From: Arthrobacter sp. OAP107
Lineage (GTDB): Bacteria > Actinomycetota > Actinomycetes > Actinomycetales > Micrococcaceae
DNA: 64,000 bases
Assembly: GCF_040546765.1 (NCBI RefSeq)
Contig: NZ_JBEPOK010000001.1
Span: 1,426,001 to 1,490,000 of the forward strand
Direction: 5' to 3'
Part shown: positions 7,849 to 16,849 of the stretch, one piece after another
How the letters are laid out: each line of letters opens with the position of its first letter
Position numbering within the stretch: the first letter of the stretch is position 1
The notes under the pieces: model-generated
Seen by the model: the letters and a program-made list of their open reading frames with translations, nothing else
Told to the model about the DNA's origin: nothing
Databases searched by the model: none
Made by a program: the position numbers and the translations under genes

Positions 7849-9560
7849 CCATCAATATCGGATCTGTTTCTGACCGGCACGCGGCTGGCGCCGGACCGGT
7901 GCTGGACATCGACCATCTTAAGGTCACGTTCGCCACCGACGCCGGGGACGTCCACGCCGTCAAGGACGTGAGCCTTGAGGTGAAGGCCGGTGAAGTGCTC
8001 GCCATCGTCGGTGAATCGGGCTCCGGCAAGACTGTGACGGCCAAGACCATCCTGGGCCTGCTGCCGGAAACTGCCATCAGCTCCGGCGCGGTGCTGATCA
8101 ACGGTAACAACGTCATCAGCGTCAGCCCCGGGAAGCTCCGCCAGATCCGGGGACGGGACGTGGCCATGGTCTTCCAGGAGCCGTCCACGGCTCTGAACCC
8201 CGTCTTCACCGTCGGCTGGCAGATCGCCGAAGGGATCCTCGCCCACACAGGCCGGGACAGCGGTAAGCGGGTCACGGCGAAGGAGGCGAAGGCCAGGGCC
8301 ATCGAAGCCCTGCGCAAAGTCGGCATTCCGGACCCGGAAACGCGGGTCAACTACTACCCCCACCAGTTCTCCGGCGGACAAAAGCAGCGCGTGGTCATCG
8401 CCGCCGCGCTCGCCCTGAACCCGGGGCTGATTGTGGCGGACGAGCCCACCACCGCCCTGGACGTCACCGTGCAGGCGGAGATCCTGGAGCTCCTGCGGGA
8501 TCTGCGGGACAAGTACGGGACATCCATCGTGCTGATCACACACAACATGGGAGTGGTGGCCGACCTTGCAGACCGCGTCGTGGTGATGTACCGGGGCGAC
8601 GTCGTCGAGGAGGCCTCGGCGAAGACCCTCTTCGCCGAGCCGCAGCAGGAGTACACCCGCAAGCTGCTGGCCGCCGTGCCGCACCTTGGCCGGCATTCGG
8701 CGTCGGAGGGCATGACGGAACGGGCGCACCAGGGCGGCAAGGTCCTGGTGGAGGCGAAGGGCCTCACCATCGAATATCCCGGACGGCTGGGCAGTCCCGC
8801 CTTCAAGGCCGTGGACGGCGTCAGCTTCACCGTGTCCGAGGGGGAGGTGTTCGGACTCGTCGGCGAATCGGGGTCGGGCAAGACGACCATCGGCCGGGCC
8901 ATCGCAGGCCTCAACCGGACCACCGGCGGAAGCCTGAACGTGCTCGGTTACGAGATGCTGAACTTCAAAGAACGGAGCTTCAAGCCGCTCCGGAAGGAGA
9001 TCGGGTTCGTTTTCCAGGACCCGGCTGCGTCCTTCAACCCGCAGCTGACCATCGGCGACTGCGTCGCCGAACCCCTGGTCATCCACACCAGCCCGTCACC
9101 CGCACAGGCGCGCAAGCGCGTCGGTGAGCTGCTGGAGTCAGTCCAGCTGCCGGCGTCATACGCTGACCGTTTCCCGCATGAGCTCAGCGGCGGGCAGCGC
9201 CAGCGCGCTTCACTGGCGCGCGCCCTCATCCTGAACCCCAAACTGCTCATCGCAGATGAGCCGACGTCGGCACTGGACGTTTCGGTGCAGGCGAAAGTCC
9301 TGGAACTCTTCAAAGAAATCCAGCAGGAGTTCGGATTCGCCGCGCTCTTCATCAGCCATGACCTTGCCGTGGTGGACATGCTGTCGCACTGGGTCGGGGT
9401 GCTGTACAAGGGCAAGCTCGTGGAGCAGGGGATCGGCCACCAGGTCATGGGTGCCCCGCAACATGACTACACCAGGCGCCTCATCGCATCGCTGCCTGTC
9501 CCGGATCCCGCCGAGCAGGCCAAGCGCCGGGAGGACCACCGCGCCCTGCTGGGTATCTAG
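7845..9560 (+). CDS. Fused dual ABC ATPase, DppD-DppF type
   Basis: Cytoplasmic energy-coupling subunit of the importer. Two full nucleotide-binding domains sit in one 571-residue chain, where many bacteria use two separate proteins. Domain 1 has Walker A GESGSGKT at residues 56-63, signature FSGGQKQR near 175 and VADEPTTALDV. Domain 2 has a second GESGSGKT near 340, signature LSGGQRQR near 447 and IADEPTSALDV. Each domain ends with the oligopeptide-type C-terminal extension (YTRKLLAAVPHL and YTRRLIASLPVP). Both sites look catalytically intact. The gene closes the four-gene operon and is followed by a long hairpin terminator. Confidence 0.94.
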   Translation: MTINIGSVSDRHAAGAGPVLDIDHLKVTFATDAGDVHAVKDVSLEVKAGEVLAIVGESGSGKTVTAKTILGLLPETAISSGAVLINGNNVISVSPGKLRQIRGRDVAMVFQEPSTALNPVFTVGWQIAEGILAHTGRDSGKRVTAKEAKARAIEALRKVGIPDPETRVNYYPHQFSGGQKQRVVIAAALALNPGLIVADEPTTALDVTVQAEILELLRDLRDKYGTSIVLITHNMGVVADLADRVVVMYRGDVVEEASAKTLFAEPQQEYTRKLLAAVPHLGRHSASEGMTERAHQGGKVLVEAKGLTIEYPGRLGSPAFKAVDGVSFTVSEGEVFGLVGESGSGKTTIGRAIAGLNRTTGGSLNVLGYEMLNFKERSFKPLRKEIGFVFQDPAASFNPQLTIGDCVAEPLVIHTSPSPAQARKRVGELLESVQLPASYADRFPHELSGGQRQRASLARALILNPKLLIADEPTSALDVSVQAKVLELFKEIQQEFGFAALFISHDLAVVDMLSHWVGVLYKGKLVEQGIGHQVMGAPQHDYTRRLIASLPVPDPAEQAKRREDHRALLGI

Positions 9561-9597
9561 CCGCTGGGTATCCGGCGCACGCCGGACACCGCAAGGC

Positions 9598-9641
9598 AGC
9601 CACGCGTCCCCGTCCTCCGCCGAGGACGGGGACGCGTGGCT
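9598..9641. terminator. Bidirectional terminator, perfect 20-bp stem
   Basis: Arms 9598-9617 and 9622-9641 are perfectly complementary around the loop CGCC. Only a short T-run follows, but the position between two convergent genes and the stem strength make a shared terminator likely. Confidence 0.8.
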
Positions 9642-9650
9642 TTCGGATGG

Positions 9651-10307
9651 CTACCCGGAAACCACCTTGATATTGAACACGCTGTCTCCCTGCTTCAGGA
9701 AGATCCGCAGCCACAGCGGCAGCCACATCTCCAGGCCCCGTGCCGCCTCGAGCGCGCCCAGATCCCTGATGTGCTCCGGCCGCCAGCCGAATTCCCGCAG
9801 GAGTCCGGCCACCACGTCCTTGGCCTCCGCGTCATCCCCGGCCATGAACACATCGTGGTCCCCGCCCGCCAGCCGGTCCGGGGCCACCATGACATCGGCG
9901 CGCATGGTGTTCAGTGCCTTCACCACGCGGACAGTGGGAAACGCGCGCTGGATGGTCTCCGCCAGGCTGTCGGTGTTCGAGATGGACAGCGACGGCGGAA
10001 ATCCCGCCGAATGGTCCAGCGGATTGGCCACATCGATCAACACCTTGCCGGCGAGGTTCCCCGTGCTGGCCGCGGCCAGCACATCAAGCGAAACTGTGCC
10101 GGGCGTCGCGTTGATGACCACCTCGGCCTCCGCCGCGGCGTCGAAGAAGGTCGCGGCCCTGGCCCGCGGCCCCGCTTCCGCCGCCCATCCCACGGCGGCT
10201 TCGTTGGTGGCGGTCCGTGACCCGAGAACGACGTCGTGCCCGGACTCCACGAGTTTGCCCGCCAAGGTCCTGCCCACCACTCCGGTACCAAGAACTGCGA
10301 TCCTCAT
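9651..10307 (-). CDS. NAD(P)/F420-binding reductase (F420H2:NADP oxidoreductase-like)
   Basis: A 218-residue Rossmann-fold protein starting MRIAVLGTGVVG (GxGxxG), with a GSRT motif after beta-strand 2 that favours NADP over NAD. It resembles the short NADP-oxidoreductase, coenzyme F420-dependent family (often annotated dinucleotide-binding protein). Family members pass hydride between F420 and NADP, but many short homologues have no proven substrate. The start at 10307 is preferred over an in-frame ATG two codons upstream because the GGGAGG site then sits at six-base spacing. It is transcribed alone, divergently from chorismate mutase, and ends at the shared hairpin. Confidence 0.85.
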   Translation of the reverse strand: MRIAVLGTGVVGRTLAGKLVESGHDVVLGSRTATNEAAVGWAAEAGPRARAATFFDAAAEAEVVINATPGTVSLDVLAAASTGNLAGKVLIDVANPLDHSAGFPPSLSISNTDSLAETIQRAFPTVRVVKALNTMRADVMVAPDRLAGGDHDVFMAGDDAEAKDVVAGLLREFGWRPEHIRDLGALEAARGLEMWLPLWLRIFLKQGDSVFNIKVVSG

Positions 10308-10391
10308 CTGCATCCTCCCTCATCGGTACGAGCGAACACTTACATTCTCTGCCACCATCCTTAACACGGGCAGAGAGTCCGGCGCTGCCCA

Positions 10392-10397
10392 TAGACT
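10392..10397 (+). promoter_or_regulatory. -10 box for leaderless chorismate mutase mRNA
   Basis: TAGACT ends six bases before the ATG at 10404, so transcription starting seven bases after the box would begin exactly at the A of the start codon. No usable Shine-Dalgarno sequence is present. The -35 region is poor. Confidence 0.55.
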
Positions 10398-10403
10398 GGA
10401 ACC

Positions 10404-10826
10404 ATGACCGAGCTAAACCATGATCTGCCTGACACCGACTCCTACAATCCCGCCGCCAGCTCACTGGCCGGGCATGTGGATCCTGCGGTGATGGCGGAAC
10501 TGCTGTCAATCCGGTCGAGCATCGACAACATCGACGCAACCCTCGTCTACCTCCTTGCGGAGCGGTTCAAGGCGACGCAGAAAGTCGGCCTCCTCAAGGC
10601 TGCCCACCGCCTTCCGGCCGGGGACCCCGGACGCGAAACAGCCCAGATTGCCCGCCTCCGCCGGCTCGCCGAAGACGCGCAGCTTGACCCGGCGTTCGCG
10701 GAGAAGTTCCTGAACTTCATCATCGGCGAAGTGATCCGTCACCACGAGGCGATCGCCGAGGACCACAACGCCGCCGGCGGAACGGCCAACGGGACGGCCA
10801 GCCCCTCCGCGCCGCTCACCGCCTAA
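10404..10826 (+). CDS. Chorismate mutase (AroQ type)
   Basis: Converts chorismate to prephenate, the branch point to phenylalanine and tyrosine. The 140-residue protein has an unstructured N-terminus and then an all-helical AroQ domain from about residue 30: LLSIRSSIDNIDATLVYLLAERF, KVGLLKAAH and the closing helix EKFLNFIIGEVIRHH. The Arg of the first helix and the Lys of the loop-helix segment correspond to substrate-binding residues in this fold. No signal peptide is seen, so it is cytosolic, like Rv0948c rather than the secreted mycobacterial enzyme. Its mRNA is probably leaderless. A MetE-like gene follows after 3 bp. Confidence 0.92.
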   Translation: MTELNHDLPDTDSYNPAASSLAGHVDPAVMAELLSIRSSIDNIDATLVYLLAERFKATQKVGLLKAAHRLPAGDPGRETAQIARLRRLAEDAQLDPAFAEKFLNFIIGEVIRHHEAIAEDHNAAGGTANGTASPSAPLTA

Positions 10827-10829
10827 GCC

Positions 10830-11870
10830 GTGCTGGACGCAGACCCCCGGCCGCCGGCCCAGGTAACGGCAACTGCCCTGGGACCCTGGCCCGGCCAGGA
10901 CCCCGTGGAAGCCACCCGCATCATCCGCGGCGAGCTCGGCAGCCCGCACCTGCCCTTCCTCGCTGAGCTGCCTGACCGCGGCGTCGGTGCCGACGCCATT
11001 GGCCGCACCTCGTCACTCCTGGTGGACCTGGCGGTGGACGTCCAGCCACACGGCTGGCGCATCGTTGACCGGCCCGGGCGGGACATGGTGCGCGCTAAGT
11101 CCGCCCTGTCCACGGACATCAACGTGCTGGCCGATATCGCCGGCGAAGAGGACCGCGCGGCCGACGAGTTCAAGGTCCAGCTTCGGGGCCCCCTCAGCCT
11201 TGCCGCCGGACTGCACCTTCACAACGGTGAACGTGCCCTGATCGACTACGGCGCCCGCCGCGACATCGCTGCTTCCCTCGCCGCCGGGGTAGGTGCCCAT
11301 CTTGCCAAGGTGGCTGCTGCGGTGCCGGGGGCCAGGCTCGTGGTGCAGCTCGACGAACCGGACATCGCCTCGGTCCTCGCCGGAACCATTCCCACCTCCA
11401 GCGGCTACCGGACCCTGCGCTCCGTCGCCGGGCAGGAGGTCACTGAGCTCTGGCGCGTGGTGATTGATGCCCTCCGCGAGGCCGGCGCCGCCGAGGTCGC
11501 CATCGCGGTGCCCGAGATCGAGGCCCCGTTCGAAAGGATCCTCGCTGCGGGCGCTGACGCCATCGCCGTCCCCCTGCGGGCCCTGACCACCCGGCAGTGG
11601 GAACAGCTCGCGGAGGCAGTCGAGTCCGGCAAGCGGCTTTGGGCCGGGGCACTGCAGGCCGACGCGCCGGGCGGCATGCCGAAAACGTCCGAAGTCGTGG
11701 AATCCGTTAGGCGCCCGTGGCAGCAGCTCGGCCTTCCGCTGGCGGCGCTCGGAACGGTTCGCGTCACCCCGTCGGGCGGCCTTGAAAGCCTGTCACCTGC
11801 TGCCGCAACGGAGGTCCTCACCCGGCTGACCCAGGTTGCCGACGGCCTGAACCAGCTCGCGCTGGGCTAG
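10830..11870 (+). CDS. MetE-like (cobalamin-independent methionine synthase fold) protein lacking cysteines
   Basis: A 346-residue actinobacterial protein usually annotated as vitamin-B12-independent methionine synthase, similar in type to Rv3015c. The beta-alpha barrel fold is suggested by LPFLAELPDRGVGADAIGRTSSLL near the N-terminus and VQLDEP mid-protein. It contains no cysteine at all. Authentic MetE binds its catalytic zinc through a His and two Cys, so methionine synthase activity is unlikely; the true role is unknown. The GTG at 10830 follows the chorismate mutase stop by 3 bp, so the two genes are probably cotranscribed. The M. tuberculosis homologue also lies within about ten genes of trmU, matching this neighbourhood. 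Confidence 0.8.
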   Translation: MLDADPRPPAQVTATALGPWPGQDPVEATRIIRGELGSPHLPFLAELPDRGVGADAIGRTSSLLVDLAVDVQPHGWRIVDRPGRDMVRAKSALSTDINVLADIAGEEDRAADEFKVQLRGPLSLAAGLHLHNGERALIDYGARRDIAASLAAGVGAHLAKVAAAVPGARLVVQLDEPDIASVLAGTIPTSSGYRTLRSVAGQEVTELWRVVIDALREAGAAEVAIAVPEIEAPFERILAAGADAIAVPLRALTTRQWEQLAEAVESGKRLWAGALQADAPGGMPKTSEVVESVRRPWQQLGLPLAALGTVRVTPSGGLESLSPAAATEVLTRLTQVADGLNQLALG

Positions 11871-11880
11871 GCCTGCGTAC

Positions 11881-12615
11881 TTAGCTTCGTCGCTCCCAGC
11901 GGTCCGGCCTGGCATACGCCGGAAGGAAGCCCGCGGAAGAATTTCCGGCCGGATAGGGCTCCAGCCGGTAGTCGAAATGGCCCGCGTAAACCAGGACGAG
12001 GCCCAGCTGCGGCTGGATCACTTTCACCTGGATCCTGTGACGCCCCGTTTCCCCCGCGACCGGGTCCCACCACTGCTCCGCGTACGCTCTCGCGTCGAGG
12101 GACGCCGGCAGCGGCAACCGCAGCGGGCCAAGGAACAGGCGGGATACTTCGGACACTCCCCGCAGCCGGCCCCCAACCGTCACGCTGAGGTCCAGGTCCG
12201 TCACCAGCCGGCGGTACCGGCCCACATAGTCCACAAGGCGGGCCCGGTTGCCAGGGCCATGGGAACCGGCCCCGCCCGCCTCCACGCTCGTGGTGTCCTG
12301 GAAAATCCTGGTCCTGCCGGGGAAGAAGATCTCCCGCCGGGCCGTCAGGCTGGAACGGCCGAAGGGATCCAGATGCGCATGGTTTTCGATCCGGAACGGC
12401 ACACCCTCACCGTACTCTGGAAAGAAGGCCTGCTCGCCGGCGGTCAGCCGCAGCAGCGGCCGCAGCCACCGTTGCCGGCAGCCCACCACCTCGAAAACGC
12501 CCTCGCCCACGCCAAAGGTGCCGGACCCCGGGGCAAGCGAAAAGTACTCCTGCAGTTCCGGCTGCAGCCTGTAGAAGTCCGCACCCAGGGCCTGGCGGTA
12601 GATCGGATCAGTCAT
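11881..12615 (-). CDS. DUF4166 domain protein
   Basis: A 244-residue soluble protein of unknown function beginning MTDPIYRQALGADFYRLQPELQEYF, a typical DUF4166 start. Elements such as FPEYGEGVPFRIENHAH and RREIFFPGRTRIFQDTT recur in this family. The ATG at 12615 overlaps the stop of the DUF58 gene (TGATG) and has a GGAAGG site five bases upstream, which decides it over a GTG one codon earlier. It is the last gene of a six-gene overlapping reverse-strand operon with MoxR. Its 3' end is only 10 bp from the convergent MetE-like gene and no terminator is evident. Confidence 0.75.
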   Translation of the reverse strand: MTDPIYRQALGADFYRLQPELQEYFSLAPGSGTFGVGEGVFEVVGCRQRWLRPLLRLTAGEQAFFPEYGEGVPFRIENHAHLDPFGRSSLTARREIFFPGRTRIFQDTTSVEAGGAGSHGPGNRARLVDYVGRYRRLVTDLDLSVTVGGRLRGVSEVSRLFLGPLRLPLPASLDARAYAEQWWDPVAGETGRHRIQVKVIQPQLGLVLVYAGHFDYRLEPYPAGNSSAGFLPAYARPDRWERRS

Positions 12616-13907
12616 CACAGCCTTCCCGCCGCCTTGAGCCGGATGTAGGCGTCGGCCAGTGCCGGCGGCAGCTGGTGCGGCTCCGCGTCCACCACTTCCA
12701 CGCCGAGCTGGCGGAGCTGGACACTCACGGCTTCCCGCTCGAGCAGGGCGCGTTCCGCGGCCGCCGCACGGAACACCTGGGCCGCCGTCGTCCTGTCCTG
12801 GAGCATTTCGCCCAGCATCGGGTCGCGGACCGAGGCCACCACCACGACGTGCTGCTGGGCGAGGCGCGCCGCCATCGGAATGAGCCCTTCCTCCGGCGCG
12901 CCGCTGTCCAGCGACGTCAGCAGGACCACGAGGGAACGGTGCGCCGAGACAGCACGGACTTGGGCGGGCACCCGTGCCCAGTCCAGCTCGATGAGTTCGG
13001 CCTGCAGCGGCGCCACAGCCTGCACCAGCTGGCCCAGCAGGTTGCCTCCCGCCGTCGTGCCGGCCCGGGCGCGCATCCTGCGGTCGAAGGCGAAGAAATC
13101 GACGCGGTCACCGCCGCGTTCGGCCAGGACACCCAGGAGCAGTGCGGCCTCGATGCCGGTGTCCAGCCGGGGCTCGTCGGCCACACGCGCGGCGGCGGTC
13201 CGGGATGTGTCCAGCATGATCACCACGCGGCGGTCGCGCTCCGGCCGCCAGGTGCGGACGACGACGGCGGACCGCCTCGCCGTCGCCCGCCAGTCGATGG
13301 AGCGGACGTCATCGCCGCGGACATAGTCGCGCAGGGAGTCGAACTCGGTTCCGGCGCCGCGGATCTGCACTGCGGCCTTCCCGTCGAGCTCCCGCAGCCG
13401 TCGTAGCTTTGAGGGCAGGTGGCGCCGGGAATTGAAGGGCGGCAGGACCCGCAGCGATCCCGGTGCCTGCACCGTTTTCTGGCGGGCGGCCAGCCGAAGC
13501 GGCCCGAAGGAGCGGACGGTGATGTGGGGCGCCCGGATGTCACCGCGGCGGACGGGCCTGAGCCTGACGCTGACGCGGCGCCGTTCACCGGCGGGAACCT
13601 CGGCGGCCTGGACAGGGTTTTCAGCACCGGCGGATGGCTGCCAGGCGTCACGCACCGCGCCCCTGAGCCTGCGTGAGCCCCGGTTGTGCAGGGTCAGCAC
13701 AGAGTCCGCCGAGCCCCCAAGCGTGACGTTGGCGGGCGCCGACCTTTCCACCGAGACCTGCTGCAGCCCCGCGGCCAGCAGCACATCCACCAGGACCAGG
13801 GCACCGAGGACGACGAGCACGGCAAGCACTGTCAGCCAGCGGGGAAACAGCAGCACCGGTGCCAGCCCGGCCGCCGCCAGAAGTACCAGCCGTCCGGAAA
13901 TCGCCAC
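12615..13907 (-). CDS. DUF58 (vWA-like) membrane-anchored protein
   Basis: About 430 residues. Two hydrophobic helices lie near the N-terminus (AISGRLVLLAAAGLAPVLLF and LTVLAVLVVLGALVLVDVLL), followed by a beta-rich region and the DUF58 core with GDDVRSIDWRATARR and then a von Willebrand-type strand RRVVIMLDTSRTAA. DUF58 proteins are regularly encoded next to MoxR ATPases and are thought to be their clients or adaptors; the biochemical role is not established. I place the start at the GTG at 13907, four bases after the moxR stop. An earlier in-frame start at 13973 would overlap moxR. Confidence 0.85.
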   Translation of the reverse strand: MAISGRLVLLAAAGLAPVLLFPRWLTVLAVLVVLGALVLVDVLLAAGLQQVSVERSAPANVTLGGSADSVLTLHNRGSRRLRGAVRDAWQPSAGAENPVQAAEVPAGERRRVSVRLRPVRRGDIRAPHITVRSFGPLRLAARQKTVQAPGSLRVLPPFNSRRHLPSKLRRLRELDGKAAVQIRGAGTEFDSLRDYVRGDDVRSIDWRATARRSAVVVRTWRPERDRRVVIMLDTSRTAAARVADEPRLDTGIEAALLLGVLAERGGDRVDFFAFDRRMRARAGTTAGGNLLGQLVQAVAPLQAELIELDWARVPAQVRAVSAHRSLVVLLTSLDSGAPEEGLIPMAARLAQQHVVVVASVRDPMLGEMLQDRTTAAQVFRAAAAERALLEREAVSVQLRQLGVEVVDAEPHQLPPALADAYIRLKAAGRL

Positions 13908-13911
13908 GGGA

Positions 13912-14948
<1,037 letters not shown>

Positions 14949-14952
<4 letters not shown>

Positions 14953-16145
14953 CTGGCCTTTACCTCTTTCTCGAGTCGGACAAGGTCCTGGGCCCAGCGG
15001 ACAAGCTGGGCCTCGGTTGCGGGACGGTGTTGCAGGATCTGCAGTAATTCTGCGGGGCTGCGGTCCAGATGCCGGGCCGCGGCGGCCGCCACATCTGAGC
15101 CGGACAGGTCGGCGAACCCGGCCGCTGTTCCCACCCGGAGGGCCGAGGCAAGCCGGACGATGGTGCCTGCCCTGAGGGTGTCCGCCGCCCGGGCGACGTC
15201 GTGGGCCTCGTGGTACAGGCGGGCCCTGCCCTCGGCCGTTTCCGTGGACTTCACCACCACAGGCAGCGGTTCAAAGACCAGCGGGCCCAGGCGGCGCCCG
15301 CGCCACAGCACGGCAAACAGGGCCACCACAATGAGCCACGGGGCCACAAACGCCGACCACGCGGGTGCAAGTTCGGCAAGGGTCTTCGGTGCTGGGTTGC
15401 TTCCGAGGTCCCCGGGACCCGGCAGGTACCAGACGAGGTGTGCCTGGCTTCCCAGGGTCCGCAAGGTGAGTGCGGCGTTGCCGTTGGCGGCCAGGAACCG
15501 GTTGCTGATCACGGCCGTGCTGCCCATCACCACGAGCTTCCCGTTTTCTGCCGCGGCGTAAAGGCCCCGTCCGCTGCCCCCGGCGCCGTAGCACACGGTG
15601 CCGCCGGTGTAGAGGAAGCCGCCGTCAGCGCTGATATCGCCGGCGGCCTGGGCATCGGCAACGGCGCATCCGGGCTGCAGGGACTGCTCAGATCCCGGAA
15701 CCACCCCGGCCTGCCGGACGGTGCTGCCAAGGCCGGTCAGCGCGGCCAGGCGCGGCGACACCATCACCAGCCGGTCTGTCTCTGCGAGCAGCCGGCGGAG
15801 CCTTTCGGGGGCAAGGAACCCGCGGCGGTCATAGACCAGGACTGTCGAGCCGGACCCGCTGCCCGCGGCCGCGCGCGCTGCTGCCACCGTTTCCTCGAAC
15901 GACGCCGTCTGGTCGACACTGACGCCCTGTCCAGCCAGGATCTGGGCTGCTGCCCTGGCACCCTCCGGACCCGGGTTGCGGATGGACAGTTCCTGGCTGT
16001 CGGCCCGCTGCGTCGACTGGAGTATGAGGATGACCGCAAGGGCGAGGGCCATGGCAACGCCAAAGAGCACTGCCGCCCGGTGCCTGCGGATCCAGCCAGT
16101 TCTCCTGCGCCGGGCCGCGACCGGGACGCCACCCGTGGGCGTCAC
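14949..16145 (-). CDS. DUF4350 membrane protein
   Basis: A 398-residue protein with a basic N-terminus, a first transmembrane helix (AAVLFGVAMALALAVILIL, about residues 24-44), an extracytoplasmic DUF4350 domain (SIRNPGPEGARAAAQILAGQG, VLVYDRRGFLAPERL), a second helix around FVAPWLIVVALFAVLW near residue 265, and a cytoplasmic helical tail. DUF4350 proteins are usually found between DUF4129 and MoxR genes, as here. Function is unknown. Both ends overlap neighbours by 4 bp. Confidence 0.85.
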
Positions 16146-16849
16146 CGGGGCACCGCCAGTCCGCCGGGGGAGGCTTCTGCGTAGGAGGGCGTGAGCCTCT
16201 CCAGTGCCGAGTCGAGCTCAACCATCGCGGCGTAGTCGGCTGCCACGGCGTTTCCGCTGCCGTAGCGGACGGCGTCGAACATGCGGGCAGCGGCGTCGAG
16301 TTTGTCGCTGGCCGCCGGGAACGCGCGCGTAAGCTGTGCGGCAGCCTCGTCGGCTGTCCGGCCGGGTTTGGGGTCCAGGACGGCCCGGTCCTCGGCAGAA
16401 CTCACCAGTGCGCGGAACTGCTCGACGACGGCGGCCGCCCAGTCGCCGCTGTTGGCTGCGGTTTTTGCGCGCTCGCGGTAGTCGGCTGCCGTGGCGGCAG
16501 TCTCGGCGTCGAAGACTTCCTTGGGTGCGCGGCGACGGGCATTCAGCCGGGGCCGCGCCAGGATGATGGCGACGCCTATCAGGATGGCGATGCCCAGGCC
16601 GATGAAGGGCGCGACCGGAGGTCCATCGGCCGCGGACTGGCCATCGGTCATGGACTGCAGCCAGTCGAGGAACTGCTGCCAGATGGTTTCCAGCCAGCCG
16701 GGTGCCGCGTCCCGGTACTCGCGTTTGGAGAGCTCCTCCGTCGCCCAGCGCCGCGCTTCTTCCCGGTCAGGCTGTACCGGCGGTTCCAGGGTTCGCTGCA
16801 GCAGCACCGTGACGTGCTGCATTACCGCGAAGTGGCCGACGGCGATCAT
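16142..16849 (-). CDS. DUF4129 domain protein
   Basis: A 235-residue protein with one central transmembrane helix (FIGLGIAILIGVAIILA) and a C-terminal helical DUF4129 domain that includes ADYRERAKTAANSGDWAAAVVEQFRALV and PGRTADEAAAQLTRAFP. The reading frame stays open far upstream, but the ATG at 16849 overlaps the preceding stop as ATGA, and the protein before that point has no family character. DUF4129 often forms the C-terminus of transglutaminase-like membrane proteins; here it is free-standing within the MoxR operon. Confidence 0.82.
   Translation of the reverse strand: MIAVGHFAVMQHVTVLLQRTLEPPVQPDREEARRWATEELSKREYRDAAPGWLETIWQQFLDWLQSMTDGQSAADGPPVAPFIGLGIAILIGVAIILARPRLNARRRAPKEVFDAETAATAADYRERAKTAANSGDWAAAVVEQFRALVSSAEDRAVLDPKPGRTADEAAAQLTRAFPAASDKLDAAARMFDAVRYGSGNAVAADYAAMVELDSALERLTPSYAEASPGGLAVPR

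Noticed and set aside
7491..9086. Long reverse open frame opposite the ABC ATPase gene
   Set aside because: It overlaps a gene with unmistakable ABC motifs and has a His/Asp/Gly-rich composition typical of antisense reading.
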